The position numbers were made by a program, and so were the translations under genes. 64,000 bases of DNA from positions 180,305-244,304 of the forward strand of contig NZ_JAEF01000007.1 of NCBI RefSeq assembly GCF_000518765.1. The letters are read 5' to 3'. Source of the DNA: Ruminococcus flavefaciens ATCC 19208. GTDB lineage: Bacteria; Bacillota; Clostridia; Oscillospirales; Ruminococcaceae. Under the pieces are notes generated by a model. The model saw nothing but the letters and a program-made list of their open reading frames with translations. It was not told where the DNA came from and made no database searches. Below, in pieces: positions 43,840 through 53,433 of the stretch. Every line of letters begins with the position of its first letter. Position 1 is the stretch's first letter.

Positions 43840-44637
43840 ATGAGAGGTTTATTCTGGAATACTCATAATAATTTAAACATTAATTTCGTTTTATCTGAGC
43901 TTATAGATGAAAATAATATTAATCTTGTTGCTTTAGTTGAATATCAAGCAAATATTGATGAACTATTAACCATGCTTTCGCTTAAGAATATAATGATGCA
44001 AAAATATTGTACTATTGGTTGTAATAGAATAATCATAATTGGAGATATGCCTAATGTTACTCCAGGTTTACAAGATGAAAGATACTCAATTCAATTTATT
44101 AACAATAAATATATTTTGTGTTGCGTACATTTACCAAGTCAAATTTATTCTGCTGGTGAGGGAGCAAGAAATATTAAAATTCAAAAGATAATCAATGACA
44201 TTGAAAAAGCAGAGATATCAAATGATACAGATAATACAATTATTGTTGGTGATTTTAATATAAACCCTTTTGATTACGAATGTATTGCTGCAAATCTATT
44301 TCACAGCCTTCCATACTATGAAATTGTAAGAAAAAAAGCAAGAACTGTTGAGAACGAAAGCTTTAAAATGTTTTATAATCCAATGTGGAAGTTCTTTGGT
44401 GATGATAATAAACCTGGAGGAACTCATTTTTATAGTGGAAGCAGAATTGACAATATTTTTTGGCACATTTTTGATCAAGTCATGATTCGTCCTAGCTTAA
44501 GGGAATTCTTTATTGATGAAAGTTTAAAAATAATTACTGAAACAAATAATCGGCAGTTAATTGATAAAAATGGTCATCCAGATAAAACAAATATTAGCGA
44601 TCATTTACCTATAGTATATGAAATAAAGGAGGATTAA
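43840..44637 (+). CDS. Endonuclease/exonuclease/phosphatase (EEP) family protein
   Basis: ATG 43840 (MRGLFWNTHNN) is preferred over 43834 because GGAGA is better placed. The 265-residue protein has the EEP fold motifs: the N-terminal FWNTH, LVALVEYQ with the metal-binding Glu, IIVGDFNINPFD with the catalytic Asp/Asn, SRIDNIFW, and TNISDHLPIVYE with the final Asp-His. This DNase I-like fold cuts nucleic acids or phospho-inositide-like esters. It is 16 bp after the HAD gene and 3 bp before the next, so it is part of one transcript. Confidence 0.82.
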   Translation: MRGLFWNTHNNLNINFVLSELIDENNINLVALVEYQANIDELLTMLSLKNIMMQKYCTIGCNRIIIIGDMPNVTPGLQDERYSIQFINNKYILCCVHLPSQIYSAGEGARNIKIQKIINDIEKAEISNDTDNTIIVGDFNINPFDYECIAANLFHSLPYYEIVRKKARTVENESFKMFYNPMWKFFGDDNKPGGTHFYSGSRIDNIFWHIFDQVMIRPSLREFFIDESLKIITETNNRQLIDKNGHPDKTNISDHLPIVYEIKED

Positions 44638-44639
44638 TT

Positions 44640-45152
44640 ATGGAAAAATTAGATTTTAGTGGAGTATTAGATTTTAATGATGTTGATTTGACTGATCCCA
44701 ATATTGTTGTTCAAGGAATATTATCACAAATTAAGGATGCAACTGGGAATATTATAACCGGTAACATAGAACCATATAGTGGACATATTTTTCCATCTAA
44801 TAATTTATCCCTAGCGATTGGAACAGTTGATATCCAAAAGGCGCTTGGAAAACAAGGAGAGGAAAAAAACAAGTATGAAGTATATTTATCTACTCCAGTT
44901 TTTGATCAGTACAAGTATAGAATTTGTTTTATTCAATTTGGTGTAGCTAAATATCCAGTTACAGTTGTACTTGAAAAAAGTATTGCAACAGAGTTAAAAA
45001 AAATCATGCTTGGCAGTGATTACATATTTAAATGTGATAATCGTACTGAGCTTGAAGAATTAATGTATTCGGTTATAAAATCTGAAAAAGTAATTGAAGT
45101 AATGCAAGAATTAATAAAAGTATATCAAATTCATAGGAAAGATATAGAATAA
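44640..45152 (+). CDS. Unknown protein, third member of the cassette
   Basis: A 170-residue protein with AGGAGG before the ATG, 3 bp after the EEP gene. The predicted fold is beta-rich (YEVYLSTPVFDQYKYRICFIQFG, YPVTVVLEKSIA) with C-terminal helices (SEKVIEVMQELIKVY). No signal peptide, membrane segment or known motif can be seen. Coupling to the EEP protein suggests a partner, sensor or inhibitor of it. hsdR follows after 30 bp. Confidence 0.7.
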   Translation: MEKLDFSGVLDFNDVDLTDPNIVVQGILSQIKDATGNIITGNIEPYSGHIFPSNNLSLAIGTVDIQKALGKQGEEKNKYEVYLSTPVFDQYKYRICFIQFGVAKYPVTVVLEKSIATELKKIMLGSDYIFKCDNRTELEELMYSVIKSEKVIEVMQELIKVYQIHRKDIE

Positions 45153-45181
45153 AATATAAACAAAAAAGGAGAGAAAAGCAC

Positions 45182-48100
45182 ATGTCCAATTTCGGGTTCT
45201 TAGCAGAAATAACTGAATATACAATGTTTTCGACGGCTGCCATAGAAGCTGAAAAGGTCTATGCCTCCTCTCCTGCCATGTGTGCGGTAGGCTGCCGCAA
45301 GGCTCTGGAGCTTGCTGTGAAATGGGTGTATTCCGCAGACAAGACCATAGATATGCCCTATAAGGACAACCTCCAGTCCCTGATACATGAGCCGACTTTC
45401 CGCTTTGCACTCGACGATAAGACATGGGGAAAGCTGCCTTTCATTATCCGTCTGGGCAATCTGGCAGTTCATACGGAAAGAGCAGTCAATAAGTCCGACG
45501 CTCTGCTTGCTCTGGAAAGCCTGTTCGAGTTCATCGAGTGGGTGGACTACTGCTACGGTGCGGACTATGTGGAGCGGCATTTTGATACCGCCCTTATCCC
45601 CGATGAAAAGGTCTCAGTTGACGCCAAGAAGATTAAGGAGCAGGAGTCACTCATCGAGCAGAAGGACAGTGAAATTAAGGCTTTGCAGGCTAAAATCGCC
45701 GCAATGTCCGCAACTCTCACAGCTGAAAAGGAGTCAAAACAGCAGCAGCGCAGCTTCAAGCCTGCCGACCTGTCAGAGTTCAAGACACGCAAGATATATA
45801 TCGACGTGGACCTGAAGTTCATGGGCTGGAAGTTCGGCGGTACTGATTCCGATGTGTGGGAGGAGTACGAAGTCAACGATATGAACGGCGTTTTCGGTCA
45901 GAAAGGCTATGCGGACTATGTTCTCTTTGGCAGGGACGGTCTGCCTCTTGCTGTTATCGAAGCCAAACGTTCAAGCAAGGATCCCAATATCGGAAGAAAG
46001 CAGGCTGTCCTGTATGCAGACTGTCTGGAGCGCAAGTTCGGACGCAGACCCATGATGTTCACTACCAACGGCTTCGAGACTTATTTCTGGGACGATATGT
46101 CCTCTCCTCAGCGTAAAGTCAGTGGTTTCTTTACAAAGTCCGACCTTGAAAAGCTGATGAACCGCAGAGATATGCGGAAGAAGCTGAATACTATCCCTAT
46201 TGATGATAAGATAACCGACCGCTACTATCAGAAGGAAGCTATCCGTGCTGTGTGCGACCACATCGAGGAGGGCTTCCGCAAGGCTCTGCTTGTAATGGCT
46301 ACCGGAACAGGAAAGACCAGAACTGCATCAAGCCTGACCGATGTTCTCAGCCGCGGCGGTTACGTTACGAATATACTGTTTCTCGCCGACAGAACTGCAC
46401 TGGTCAAGCAGGCAAAAGACGATTTCAAAAACTATTTGCCTGATATGTCGCTATGTAACCTGTGCAGCAATAAGGACGACAGGAACGCACGTATCGTGTT
46501 CTCGACTTATCCCACGATACTTAACTCCATAGACAATACCAAGACCAAGGACGGAGTACCGCTGTTTTCACCTGCACATTTCGACCTTATAATCACAGAC
46601 GAGAGTCACAGAAGCATCTTCAAAAAGTACCGTGCCATATTCGAGTATTTCGACGCTATAATGGTGGGACTTACTGCAACTCCAAAAATGGACGTTGACA
46701 GGAATACATATGACTTCTTTGAAGTCGAGAACGGTGTGCCTACCTATGCATATGACTACGAAACGGCAGTTTATACCGATCATGTTCTTGTGCCATACTA
46801 TAACTATGAAGTCAAGACCAAGTTCCTTGAGGAAGGCATAACATACGATGACCTTTCTCCCGAGGATAAGGAACGATATGAGGACGACTTTGCTGAGGAC
46901 GGATATGTTCCTGATTTTATCCCGTCTGCTCAGCTGAATAAGTTTGTATTCAATGAAAAGACAGTGGATACTGTATTGCAGGATCTCATGGAGCGAGGAA
47001 TCAAGGTCGAGGGCGGTGACAGGCTTGGCAAGACAATCATTTTCGCTCAGAATAAAGACCATGCCGAATATATCGTTCAGCGCTTCAATAAGCTCTATCC
47101 GAAGTATAACGGCAAGTTTACTCATCGCGTGACCTGTGATGATACCTACGCCCAGACTATAATAGACGACTTCAAGCAGAAGGATATGCCTGTTATCGCT
47201 GTATCAGTAGATATGATGGATACAGGTATAGATGTCCCTGAATGCGTTAACCTCGTATTCTTCAAAAAAGTACGCTCAAAGACTAAGTTCTGGCAGATGA
47301 TAGGCAGAGGTACACGCCTCTGCAAAGGGCTGTCATGCATTGACGGTATAGACGGAGAGTATACAGATAAGTGCCGCTTTCTCATATTCGACTACTGCGG
47401 AAACTTTGAATACTTCAGAGAGCATATAAACGACTATGACATAGGCGAGACCAAATCTCTGACCGAGAATATCTTTTGTAAGCAGGTACGGCTTATACAT
47501 AGCCTGCAGGAGAGCGCATTCTCAGCCAAGGAATTTCAGGACTTCCGTACTGAGCTTGTGAATACCTGCTATATAGGTATATGCAGCCTTTCAGATGACC
47601 TGGTATCAGTTCGCCTGCAGAAGCAGTATGTAGAGAAGTTCAGGAACAAGGAAAGCTTTAATGACTTATCAGAGATGGATAAGTATGAGCTTACAAAGTT
47701 TATAGCTTCTCTTATAACATCAAATGATACAGATGAATATGCCAAGCGCTTTGATAACTTCATGTATGGATTTATGCTTGCTCATATGGATCAGATGCCT
47801 ACACTGAAATACATGAAGAGCCAGCTGATCTTAACAGCTGAACTCCTTGAGAGTAAGTCAGCTATACCTCAGATCCAGCAGAAGATAACTCTTATAAAGG
47901 ATATTCAGAATGATTCCTTCTGGGATAATGTAAGTATACTTACTATGGAAATGATACGTAAGGAACTTCGAGACCTTATGCAGTTCATTCACGACGGACA
48001 TAATCCGAAGCCTAAGATATTCACAATTCTCTATGATCCAGTTATATCAAACCAGGAAGGACAGGCTCTCGGACCTGCGTATGATTTTGCAGATTACCGC

Positions 48101-48553
48101 AAAAAGGTCAACCGCTATATTGAAGAGCATAAGGATGATACTGTTATCTACAAGCTTAATCATAACCAACCGCTTTTGAAGGCAGATTATGAAGAACTTG
48201 AAAGGATCCTTACACAGGAGCTCGGCGACAGTGATGACTATAAGCGTGAATACGGTGATACGCCTTTTGGTCTGCTTGTGCGTAAGATAGCAAAGCTTGA
48301 TCATGATAGCGCAATGGCTGCATTTTCGGCGTTTATCAACGATGAATCGCTTAATCAGAAGCAGATAGAGTTTATATTGAAGATAATTAACCATATCGAA
48401 AACAATGGCTATATCGAAGATGTAAAGATCCTGATGAAACCTCCGTTTGATAAACCGTATAGCTTCATAAAGATGTTTGATCCTAAAACAAGAACAGCTC
48501 TCTTACAAACTATAGAAAGCATAAAGAACAATGCATTGAACGTATTGGTTTGA
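45182..48553 (+). CDS. hsdR: Type I restriction endonuclease/translocase (R subunit)
   Basis: An 1123-residue protein; AAAGGAGAG precedes the ATG. Residues 25-125 form a DUF4145 domain (SSPAMCAVGCRKALELAVKW). The nuclease domain has FGRDGLPLAVIEAKRSS (ExK near 260). The SF2 motor has Walker A LLVMATGTGKTRTA near 373, DESH near 472, GLTATPK, and motif VI QMIGRGTRLC. The C-terminal EcoEI_R-like region follows. It cleaves unmodified DNA after translocation. It is separated from hsdS by five features (AlbA_2, vestigial hsdR, HAD, EEP, unknown), unusual for a type I locus. The length and motifs look intact. Confidence 0.95.
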   Translation: MSNFGFLAEITEYTMFSTAAIEAEKVYASSPAMCAVGCRKALELAVKWVYSADKTIDMPYKDNLQSLIHEPTFRFALDDKTWGKLPFIIRLGNLAVHTERAVNKSDALLALESLFEFIEWVDYCYGADYVERHFDTALIPDEKVSVDAKKIKEQESLIEQKDSEIKALQAKIAAMSATLTAEKESKQQQRSFKPADLSEFKTRKIYIDVDLKFMGWKFGGTDSDVWEEYEVNDMNGVFGQKGYADYVLFGRDGLPLAVIEAKRSSKDPNIGRKQAVLYADCLERKFGRRPMMFTTNGFETYFWDDMSSPQRKVSGFFTKSDLEKLMNRRDMRKKLNTIPIDDKITDRYYQKEAIRAVCDHIEEGFRKALLVMATGTGKTRTASSLTDVLSRGGYVTNILFLADRTALVKQAKDDFKNYLPDMSLCNLCSNKDDRNARIVFSTYPTILNSIDNTKTKDGVPLFSPAHFDLIITDESHRSIFKKYRAIFEYFDAIMVGLTATPKMDVDRNTYDFFEVENGVPTYAYDYETAVYTDHVLVPYYNYEVKTKFLEEGITYDDLSPEDKERYEDDFAEDGYVPDFIPSAQLNKFVFNEKTVDTVLQDLMERGIKVEGGDRLGKTIIFAQNKDHAEYIVQRFNKLYPKYNGKFTHRVTCDDTYAQTIIDDFKQKDMPVIAVSVDMMDTGIDVPECVNLVFFKKVRSKTKFWQMIGRGTRLCKGLSCIDGIDGEYTDKCRFLIFDYCGNFEYFREHINDYDIGETKSLTENIFCKQVRLIHSLQESAFSAKEFQDFRTELVNTCYIGICSLSDDLVSVRLQKQYVEKFRNKESFNDLSEMDKYELTKFIASLITSNDTDEYAKRFDNFMYGFMLAHMDQMPTLKYMKSQLILTAELLESKSAIPQIQQKITLIKDIQNDSFWDNVSILTMEMIRKELRDLMQFIHDGHNPKPKIFTILYDPVISNQEGQALGPAYDFADYRKKVNRYIEEHKDDTVIYKLNHNQPLLKADYEELERILTQELGDSDDYKREYGDTPFGLLVRKIAKLDHDSAMAAFSAFINDESLNQKQIEFILKIINHIENNGYIEDVKILMKPPFDKPYSFIKMFDPKTRTALLQTIESIKNNALNVLV

Positions 48554-48578
48554 TAAGATAAGTCTAAAAATATATGAG

Positions 48579-48597
48579 CCGGGGCTTAATGCCCCGG
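48579..48597 (+). terminator. Terminator after hsdR
   Basis: CCGGGGC - TTAAT - GCCCCGG followed by ACTTTATAT. Confidence 0.7.
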
Positions 48598-48661
48598 ACT
48601 TTATATATGCTTTATAATACACTGCATAAGCAAGCGATAGAAAGGAATATAGGCACAGATA

Positions 48662-48889
48662 ATGGAACAGAGAGAAATGATCGATAGAGACACCTATAAG
48701 AAGATTAAGAAGATGAACCGAGAAGAGCTTACAAAGTTCATTCTTCAATATGGCGATGAACTGCTCGGAGAACAAGGCAAAACCATTGATCTCCCGGCTC
48801 TTGAGACAGAACTCAGCAAGATCAAAGGTATCGGTGGTAAGCGCCTTGATGAGATAATGACTGTTGTCGAGAAATTTTTGGATGTGTAA
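48662..48889 (+). CDS. Small helix-hairpin-helix-like protein
   Basis: A 75-residue protein with an N-terminal helix (YKKIKKMNREELTKFILQYG) and a C-terminal LSKIKGIGGKRLDEIMTVVEKFL that fits a helix-hairpin-helix (hairpin GIGG), a non-specific DNA-binding motif. The ribosome site is weak. A damaged second copy occurs at 53022-53217. It lies directly downstream of the restriction operon and could assist it; this is only positional. Confidence 0.65.
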   Translation: MEQREMIDRDTYKKIKKMNREELTKFILQYGDELLGEQGKTIDLPALETELSKIKGIGGKRLDEIMTVVEKFLDV

Positions 48890-48893
48890 GATT

Positions 48894-49142
48894 ATGAAAA
48901 GACGAAAAAGAGAATTACTCCCTCAAACCGAACAGTTAAAGCACGATCCTATTGAAGATAATGAATATTTCCGTACTATTATAGACCGAGTAAGAATAGA
49001 AGCTGAATCTTTAGTAGAACCAGATATCAGGCTTGGTAGATCTTTGATTGTTGATATGGAGATAAAACGAATATTAAAGGAAAAACATAATATTGATTGG
49101 AAAACACCTGAAGAAATGAATCCTAATTGGGATTTGTTATAG
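48894..49142 (+). CDS. Small unknown protein
   Basis: An 82-residue hydrophilic protein starting 4 bp after the HhH-like gene, without its own ribosome site, so probably translated by coupling. The start is very basic (MKRRKREL); the rest is charged (DRVRIEAESL, IKRILKEKHNIDW). Not recognised. Confidence 0.5.
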   Translation: MKRRKRELLPQTEQLKHDPIEDNEYFRTIIDRVRIEAESLVEPDIRLGRSLIVDMEIKRILKEKHNIDWKTPEEMNPNWDLL

Positions 49143-49205
49143 TTCATAGAACACTCAGTACGGCGATGAGTTGTTCGACAATCTTGAAAGACGAAGGAGG
49201 ATTTT

Positions 49206-49442
49206 ATGAGTGATACAATCCGTAAAACTGTGTCTGAACAAACAATTCCCTGTATATGTGGGAAGGGAAAAATAATACACAGAAAAGTAGAAGTTTTTAA
49301 TCCGAGCTCAACGTGGGGAACATATGACGATGAGTATATAGTTAACTGTACCGATTGTAAAGAAAATGGCTACATCATTACTTTTGACCGTGAATCTCAT
49401 GAACGGTTTCTTATGAAAAAAGTCATGAAGATTGATATATAA
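49206..49442 (+). CDS. Small zinc-ribbon-like protein
   Basis: A 78-residue protein with a strong AAGGAGG site. CICGKGKI and CTDCKENG form two CxC/CxxC-type pairs about 30 residues apart, fitting one zinc site. The middle WGTYDDEYIVNC is aromatic. Not recognised beyond that. Confidence 0.6.
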   Translation: MSDTIRKTVSEQTIPCICGKGKIIHRKVEVFNPSSTWGTYDDEYIVNCTDCKENGYIITFDRESHERFLMKKVMKIDI

Positions 49443-49596
49443 TAATTCGGATTTACATTAGTAATTAACTTTGATGTTTTCTTTTTTATGATTACAGCCC
49501 CATCACGGGCGGTTTTATTTTATCTTGACTTTTCAAATCTTATATGATATACTAATAGTAGAACATATATTCTGTTTACGCTTTGAGGTGAGTTAC

Positions 49597-50283
49597 ATGT
49601 GTATGTCTCTGAGAATAGAACCAAAGGAAATGGCTGAGGTACTCATAAAAGTACGAAAAATGGCTTTAGCTCAGGAGATGTCGGTTAAGCTCGGTAAGAG
49701 CCTATCCATGTCAGGAGACTTGTATCCATCAGATATAGCACCTGTTCTCGCACCGAACAAACATGGGAAAATGGCTATATTTCCTATGGCATGGGGATTT
49801 ACACATAGATCTACTCCAAAGCCTCTTGCAAACTGCCGCATCGAGACTGCTGACAGCAAGCCTTTGTGGCGGGACTCCTGGTACAGGAGAAGGTGTGTTA
49901 TCCCTGCTTCGTGGTATTATGAGTGGGGATATCCTGTATATGAGGACGATAGCCGTAACATGATTGAGCATCGCAATACTAAGAAGGTCAAATTCGCCAT
50001 ACAGACCGAAGGCTCAGACATTACATATATCGCAGGACTTTATCGTTATGAGGATCATGACGATATGCAGGTGCCCAGGTTCTCTATTCTTACACGAGAA
50101 GCAGCAGGTCCTGTCCGGGATATCCATGACCGTATGCCACTTATACTGGATAAAGATAAACTGATAGACTGGATACGACCTAACGGAGATCCAAGTGCCT
50201 TAGTTGAAAAATCACTGTCAAATATGATATTTGAGAGAGCTATTGAGTATCCACGTTTTCCGCCTGAGACCATCATAGCATAA
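49597..50283 (+). CDS. SOS response-associated peptidase (SRAP/HMCES/YedK)
   Basis: A 228-residue protein; ATG 49597 is required because the catalytic residue is Cys2 (MCMSLRI) after removal of Met1. GAGGTG lies upstream. Other SRAP residues: PMAWGF, PLANCRIETAD (Asn and Glu of the active site), RRRCVIPASWYYEWG, YIAGLYRYED, and IHDRMPLIL with the conserved His. The protein makes a thiazolidine cross-link to abasic sites in single-stranded DNA and protects it from breakage. In this family members with MCMS rather than MCGR starts occur. It lies between restriction and LRR genes. Confidence 0.92.
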   Translation: MCMSLRIEPKEMAEVLIKVRKMALAQEMSVKLGKSLSMSGDLYPSDIAPVLAPNKHGKMAIFPMAWGFTHRSTPKPLANCRIETADSKPLWRDSWYRRRCVIPASWYYEWGYPVYEDDSRNMIEHRNTKKVKFAIQTEGSDITYIAGLYRYEDHDDMQVPRFSILTREAAGPVRDIHDRMPLILDKDKLIDWIRPNGDPSALVEKSLSNMIFERAIEYPRFPPETIIA

Positions 50284-50521
50284 GATTAACAATATGAATT
50301 TGATAAAAAGTAATGTATATTGTATATCACACAATAAAATCTGATTGATATTTTGTACAATGAGGGGGGCGGCTTCTTGTAACAAATAACAAAAGCTTTG
50401 AATATTGGCGATAATTAACAAAATATAGCATATTATGTTGAACCTCCGTGATATAATTTAATTGATACAACAGAGTATCATTATACAACAAACAGTAGTT
50501 TTGAAAACAAGGGGGATTATT

Positions 50522-52927
50522 ATGAATATTAAGAAAACATTATCGATAATAATTGCGTTTATGATCTCATTTGTCGCTATACAGCCAATAAATAATTATT
50601 CAAATTATATGTCTGCTTCAGCTGAAGAAACAGTAAGTCCCACAAGCGTAACTGATGGAGTACTTAAATATTATATTTATTCAGATCATGCGGTATTGTA
50701 TAGTTGCAACAAAGATGTAGAGGGTGAAATAATAATACCTAAAACTATGAAAAATGTTCCTGTTACTCATATAGATAAAGAAACTTTTATAAGGTGTTAC
50801 AAGCTTTCATCAATAACAATACCGAATAGTGTTACAAGTATTGGCGAAAAAGCGTTTTTCGGCTGTCGGAATCTTAGATTAATAACACTTCCAGACAGCA
50901 TTAAAAGTATTGGCGTTAACTCGTTTTCAAATACCGGTCTAAGGTCTATAGTAATTCCAGACAGCGTTACAAGTATCCAAGGTGGCACGTTTTTTTCCTG
51001 TTTGAATCTTCAATCAATAACAATATCGAATAGTGTTACAAGTATTGGCGACAAAGCATTTGGCTACTGTAGTGCTCTTACATCAATAACAATTCCGAGT
51101 AGCGTTACAAGTATTGGCAGCGGTGCTTTTGTAGGCTGTTCCGATCTTAAATCAATAATAATCCCAGATGGCGTTACAAGCATTGGTAGCGGTGCTTTTG
51201 ATAGTTGTTCATCTCTTGAATCAATAACAATATCGGACAGCGTTACGAGTATTGGCGACAATATGTTCTGCGGCTGTTATGGCCTTGAGACAATAACACT
51301 TTCTAACAGCATTAAAAGTATTGGCAGTAACACATTTAAATGGTGTGAAAATCTTAAATCAATAACAATACCGAACAGCGTTTCAAGTATTGGTAGCAAC
51401 GCGTTTGAACGGTGTCGAAGTCTTACATCAATAACAATACCAAACAACGTTACAAGTATTGGCAACAATGCATTTAGAGAGTGTACCGGTGTTACATCAA
51501 TAACAATTGAAGACGGTGTTACAAATATAGGCAAAGAGGCATTTTACCAATGTTCTGCTCTTGCATCAATAACAATACCGAACAGCATTACAAGTATTGG
51601 AGAAAATGCGTTTGCACTGTGTTCCAGTCTTAAATCAATAACAATACCCAATGGCATGACAAGTATCGGCGAAAAAGCGTTTGCACTGTGTTCCTTTACA
51701 TCAGTAACAATACCCGAAAGCGTCACAATTATTAGCAACGAAGCGTTTTTAGGCTGTCAAAGTCTTAAATCAATAACAATACCGAATAGTGTTACAAGTA
51801 TTGGCGATAATGCGTTTAACGATTGTTCCAGTCTTACACAAGTAACAATCCCTGACAGCGTTACAAGTATTGGCAACGGTGCGTTTGGGGGGTGTATTAG
51901 TCTTACATCAATAATAATAATGAATAAGGATTGCGATATATCTGTTTCACCGCCAACGATTTATAATAAATATATAGTAATTAATAATAATATAAAATAT
52001 GAGTTTTCAGGAACTATTTATGGACACAAAGGCTCTACAGCAGAACAATATGCACTATCTTACGATTATAAATTTGAAGAGTTACCTGGGACAACCACAA
52101 CATCAAACACTTCTACTACAACCTCAACAACAACTACCACCACAATCACAACTACTACAAAATCTGCTGAAGAAGAAGCTATAGCATGGATATCTAAAAA
52201 TTGTACCTACGAAAAATACAGTGACCATGTAGAGATTGTAAGCTGTAATAATAAAGGCGTTACAGAAGGTGTAATTCCTACTAAAATTGAAGGACTACCA
52301 GTAATAAGTATCGGCAACAACGCATTTTATGGCTGTTTCAAGCTTGCATCATTAACAATACCGAACAGCGTTACAAGTATCGGCGGCGGTGCTTTTGAAG
52401 GCTGTTCCGATCTTAAATCAATAATAATCCCAGACAGCGTTACAAGCATCGGCAGTAGATCATTTAGAGATTGTAACAGTCTTATGTCAATAACAATATT
52501 GAATCCAGATTGCAAAATAGAGGACTATTCATCTACTATTTGTAATGGCTTTGATGATATATCTAAATCTTTCTATTTTGACGGTACAATTTACGGATAT
52601 GAAGGTTCAACTGCTCAGGTATATGCTGAGAAATATGGTTATAGTTTTGAACCTGTTAAGAGTGAACCCAAATATCCTCTGGGCGATATAAACAACGATG
52701 GTCAGGTCAATGCAGTAGATGCTTCTTCAATTCTTGCTTACTACGCAAAGGTGTCCACTAATAAAGACGGAGGTTTATATGAAGCTCAGAAGTTAGCAGC
52801 TGATGTTGATAACGATGGTCAGGTCAATGCAGTAGATGCTTCGAATATCCTTGCGTACTATGCTTATGTTTCAACTACAAAAGAAGATGTAATCTCCTTG
52901 GAAGCATATATGAAAAAAGGCAAATAG
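50522..52927 (+). CDS. Secreted BspA-type LRR protein with dockerin
   Basis: An 801-residue protein starting at ATG 50522 with GGGGG upstream. A signal peptide (KKTLSIIIAFMISFVAIQP) precedes about 20 very regular 23-residue TpLRR repeats (SLxSITIPNSVTSIGxxAFxxC); at the DNA level they are 69-bp tandem repeats nearly identical to each other. A Thr-rich linker separates a short second LRR block. The C-terminal dockerin (GDINNDGQVNAVDASS ... ADVDNDGQVNAVDASN) is closely like that of the 34650-38549 protein. Recent repeat expansion, and so length variation between strains, is likely. Confidence 0.92.
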   Translation: MNIKKTLSIIIAFMISFVAIQPINNYSNYMSASAEETVSPTSVTDGVLKYYIYSDHAVLYSCNKDVEGEIIIPKTMKNVPVTHIDKETFIRCYKLSSITIPNSVTSIGEKAFFGCRNLRLITLPDSIKSIGVNSFSNTGLRSIVIPDSVTSIQGGTFFSCLNLQSITISNSVTSIGDKAFGYCSALTSITIPSSVTSIGSGAFVGCSDLKSIIIPDGVTSIGSGAFDSCSSLESITISDSVTSIGDNMFCGCYGLETITLSNSIKSIGSNTFKWCENLKSITIPNSVSSIGSNAFERCRSLTSITIPNNVTSIGNNAFRECTGVTSITIEDGVTNIGKEAFYQCSALASITIPNSITSIGENAFALCSSLKSITIPNGMTSIGEKAFALCSFTSVTIPESVTIISNEAFLGCQSLKSITIPNSVTSIGDNAFNDCSSLTQVTIPDSVTSIGNGAFGGCISLTSIIIMNKDCDISVSPPTIYNKYIVINNNIKYEFSGTIYGHKGSTAEQYALSYDYKFEELPGTTTTSNTSTTTSTTTTTTITTTTKSAEEEAIAWISKNCTYEKYSDHVEIVSCNNKGVTEGVIPTKIEGLPVISIGNNAFYGCFKLASLTIPNSVTSIGGGAFEGCSDLKSIIIPDSVTSIGSRSFRDCNSLMSITILNPDCKIEDYSSTICNGFDDISKSFYFDGTIYGYEGSTAQVYAEKYGYSFEPVKSEPKYPLGDINNDGQVNAVDASSILAYYAKVSTNKDGGLYEAQKLAADVDNDGQVNAVDASNILAYYAYVSTTKEDVISLEAYMKKGK

Positions 52928-52939
52928 ATATAATAATGA

Positions 52940-52957
52940 GTCGGGCTTATGCCCGAC
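52940..52957 (+). terminator. Terminator after the LRR gene
   Basis: GTCGGGC - TTAT - GCCCGAC followed by TTATTATTG. Confidence 0.7.
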
Positions 52958-53021
52958 TTATTATTGTAATTTGGCTGGTTTTGATATGTGATTACGGTTC
53001 TTACGCTAAACTGTTCATTAT

Positions 53022-53217
53022 GATTGGTCAAAAGGCATCTCTTGATAAAATCAATGTTATAAAGTGTATCACCACATATGGGGATCAGTTACTCGGAGAA
53101 CAAGGGAAAACAATTGATCTTCCTGCTCTTGAGACGGAACTGAGCAAGATCAAAGGTATTGGTGGTAAGCGCCTTGAGTAGATAATGGTTGTTATAGAGA
53201 AATTCTTAGAAGAATAG
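53022..53217 (+). pseudogene. Second copy of the small HhH-like gene, nonsense codon
   Basis: DNA and protein match 48700-48889: YGDQLLGEQGKTIDLPALE then LSKIKGIGGKRLE, then TAG at 53179-53181 where the intact copy has GAG, and the same frame continues IMVVIEKFLEE to a second TAG. The 5' part is diverged and merges with unrelated sequence. The two copies flank the 48.9-53.0 kb block as direct repeats. Confidence 0.75.
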
Positions 53218-53235
53218 CTATATCCAAGTCTTATG

Positions 53236-53259
53236 GGACGGCTTTACGCCGTCCTTTTA
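53236..53259 (+). terminator. Intrinsic terminator
   Basis: GGACGGC - TTTAC - GCCGTCC then TTTTAC. Confidence 0.8.
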
Positions 53260-53400
53260 CAATCATCTTATTATATTCCGACCTGCATTAAATATGTAAG
53301 CTCTATTTTATGCTCCATCGCTCTCATACTGTTTCGGGTAAATTTCCATTGTTGTTCCGGACACATCATATTACTAATATGCCACACTTTTAAATTATAT

Positions 53401-53428
53401 AGCTCTCACAAATTAATTTGTGAGAGCT
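53401..53428. repeat. 28-bp perfect palindrome
   Basis: AGCTCTCACAAATT / AATTTGTGAGAGCT, no loop. It lies in the gene-free 53260-53629 interval and could terminate transcription or bind a dimer. Confidence 0.6.
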
Positions 53429-53433
53429 AATAT

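Noticed and set aside
50800-51900. Regular 69-bp repeats resembling a repeat array
   Set aside because: They are coding leucine-rich repeats in frame, without spacers; no CRISPR array or cas gene was seen in the window.
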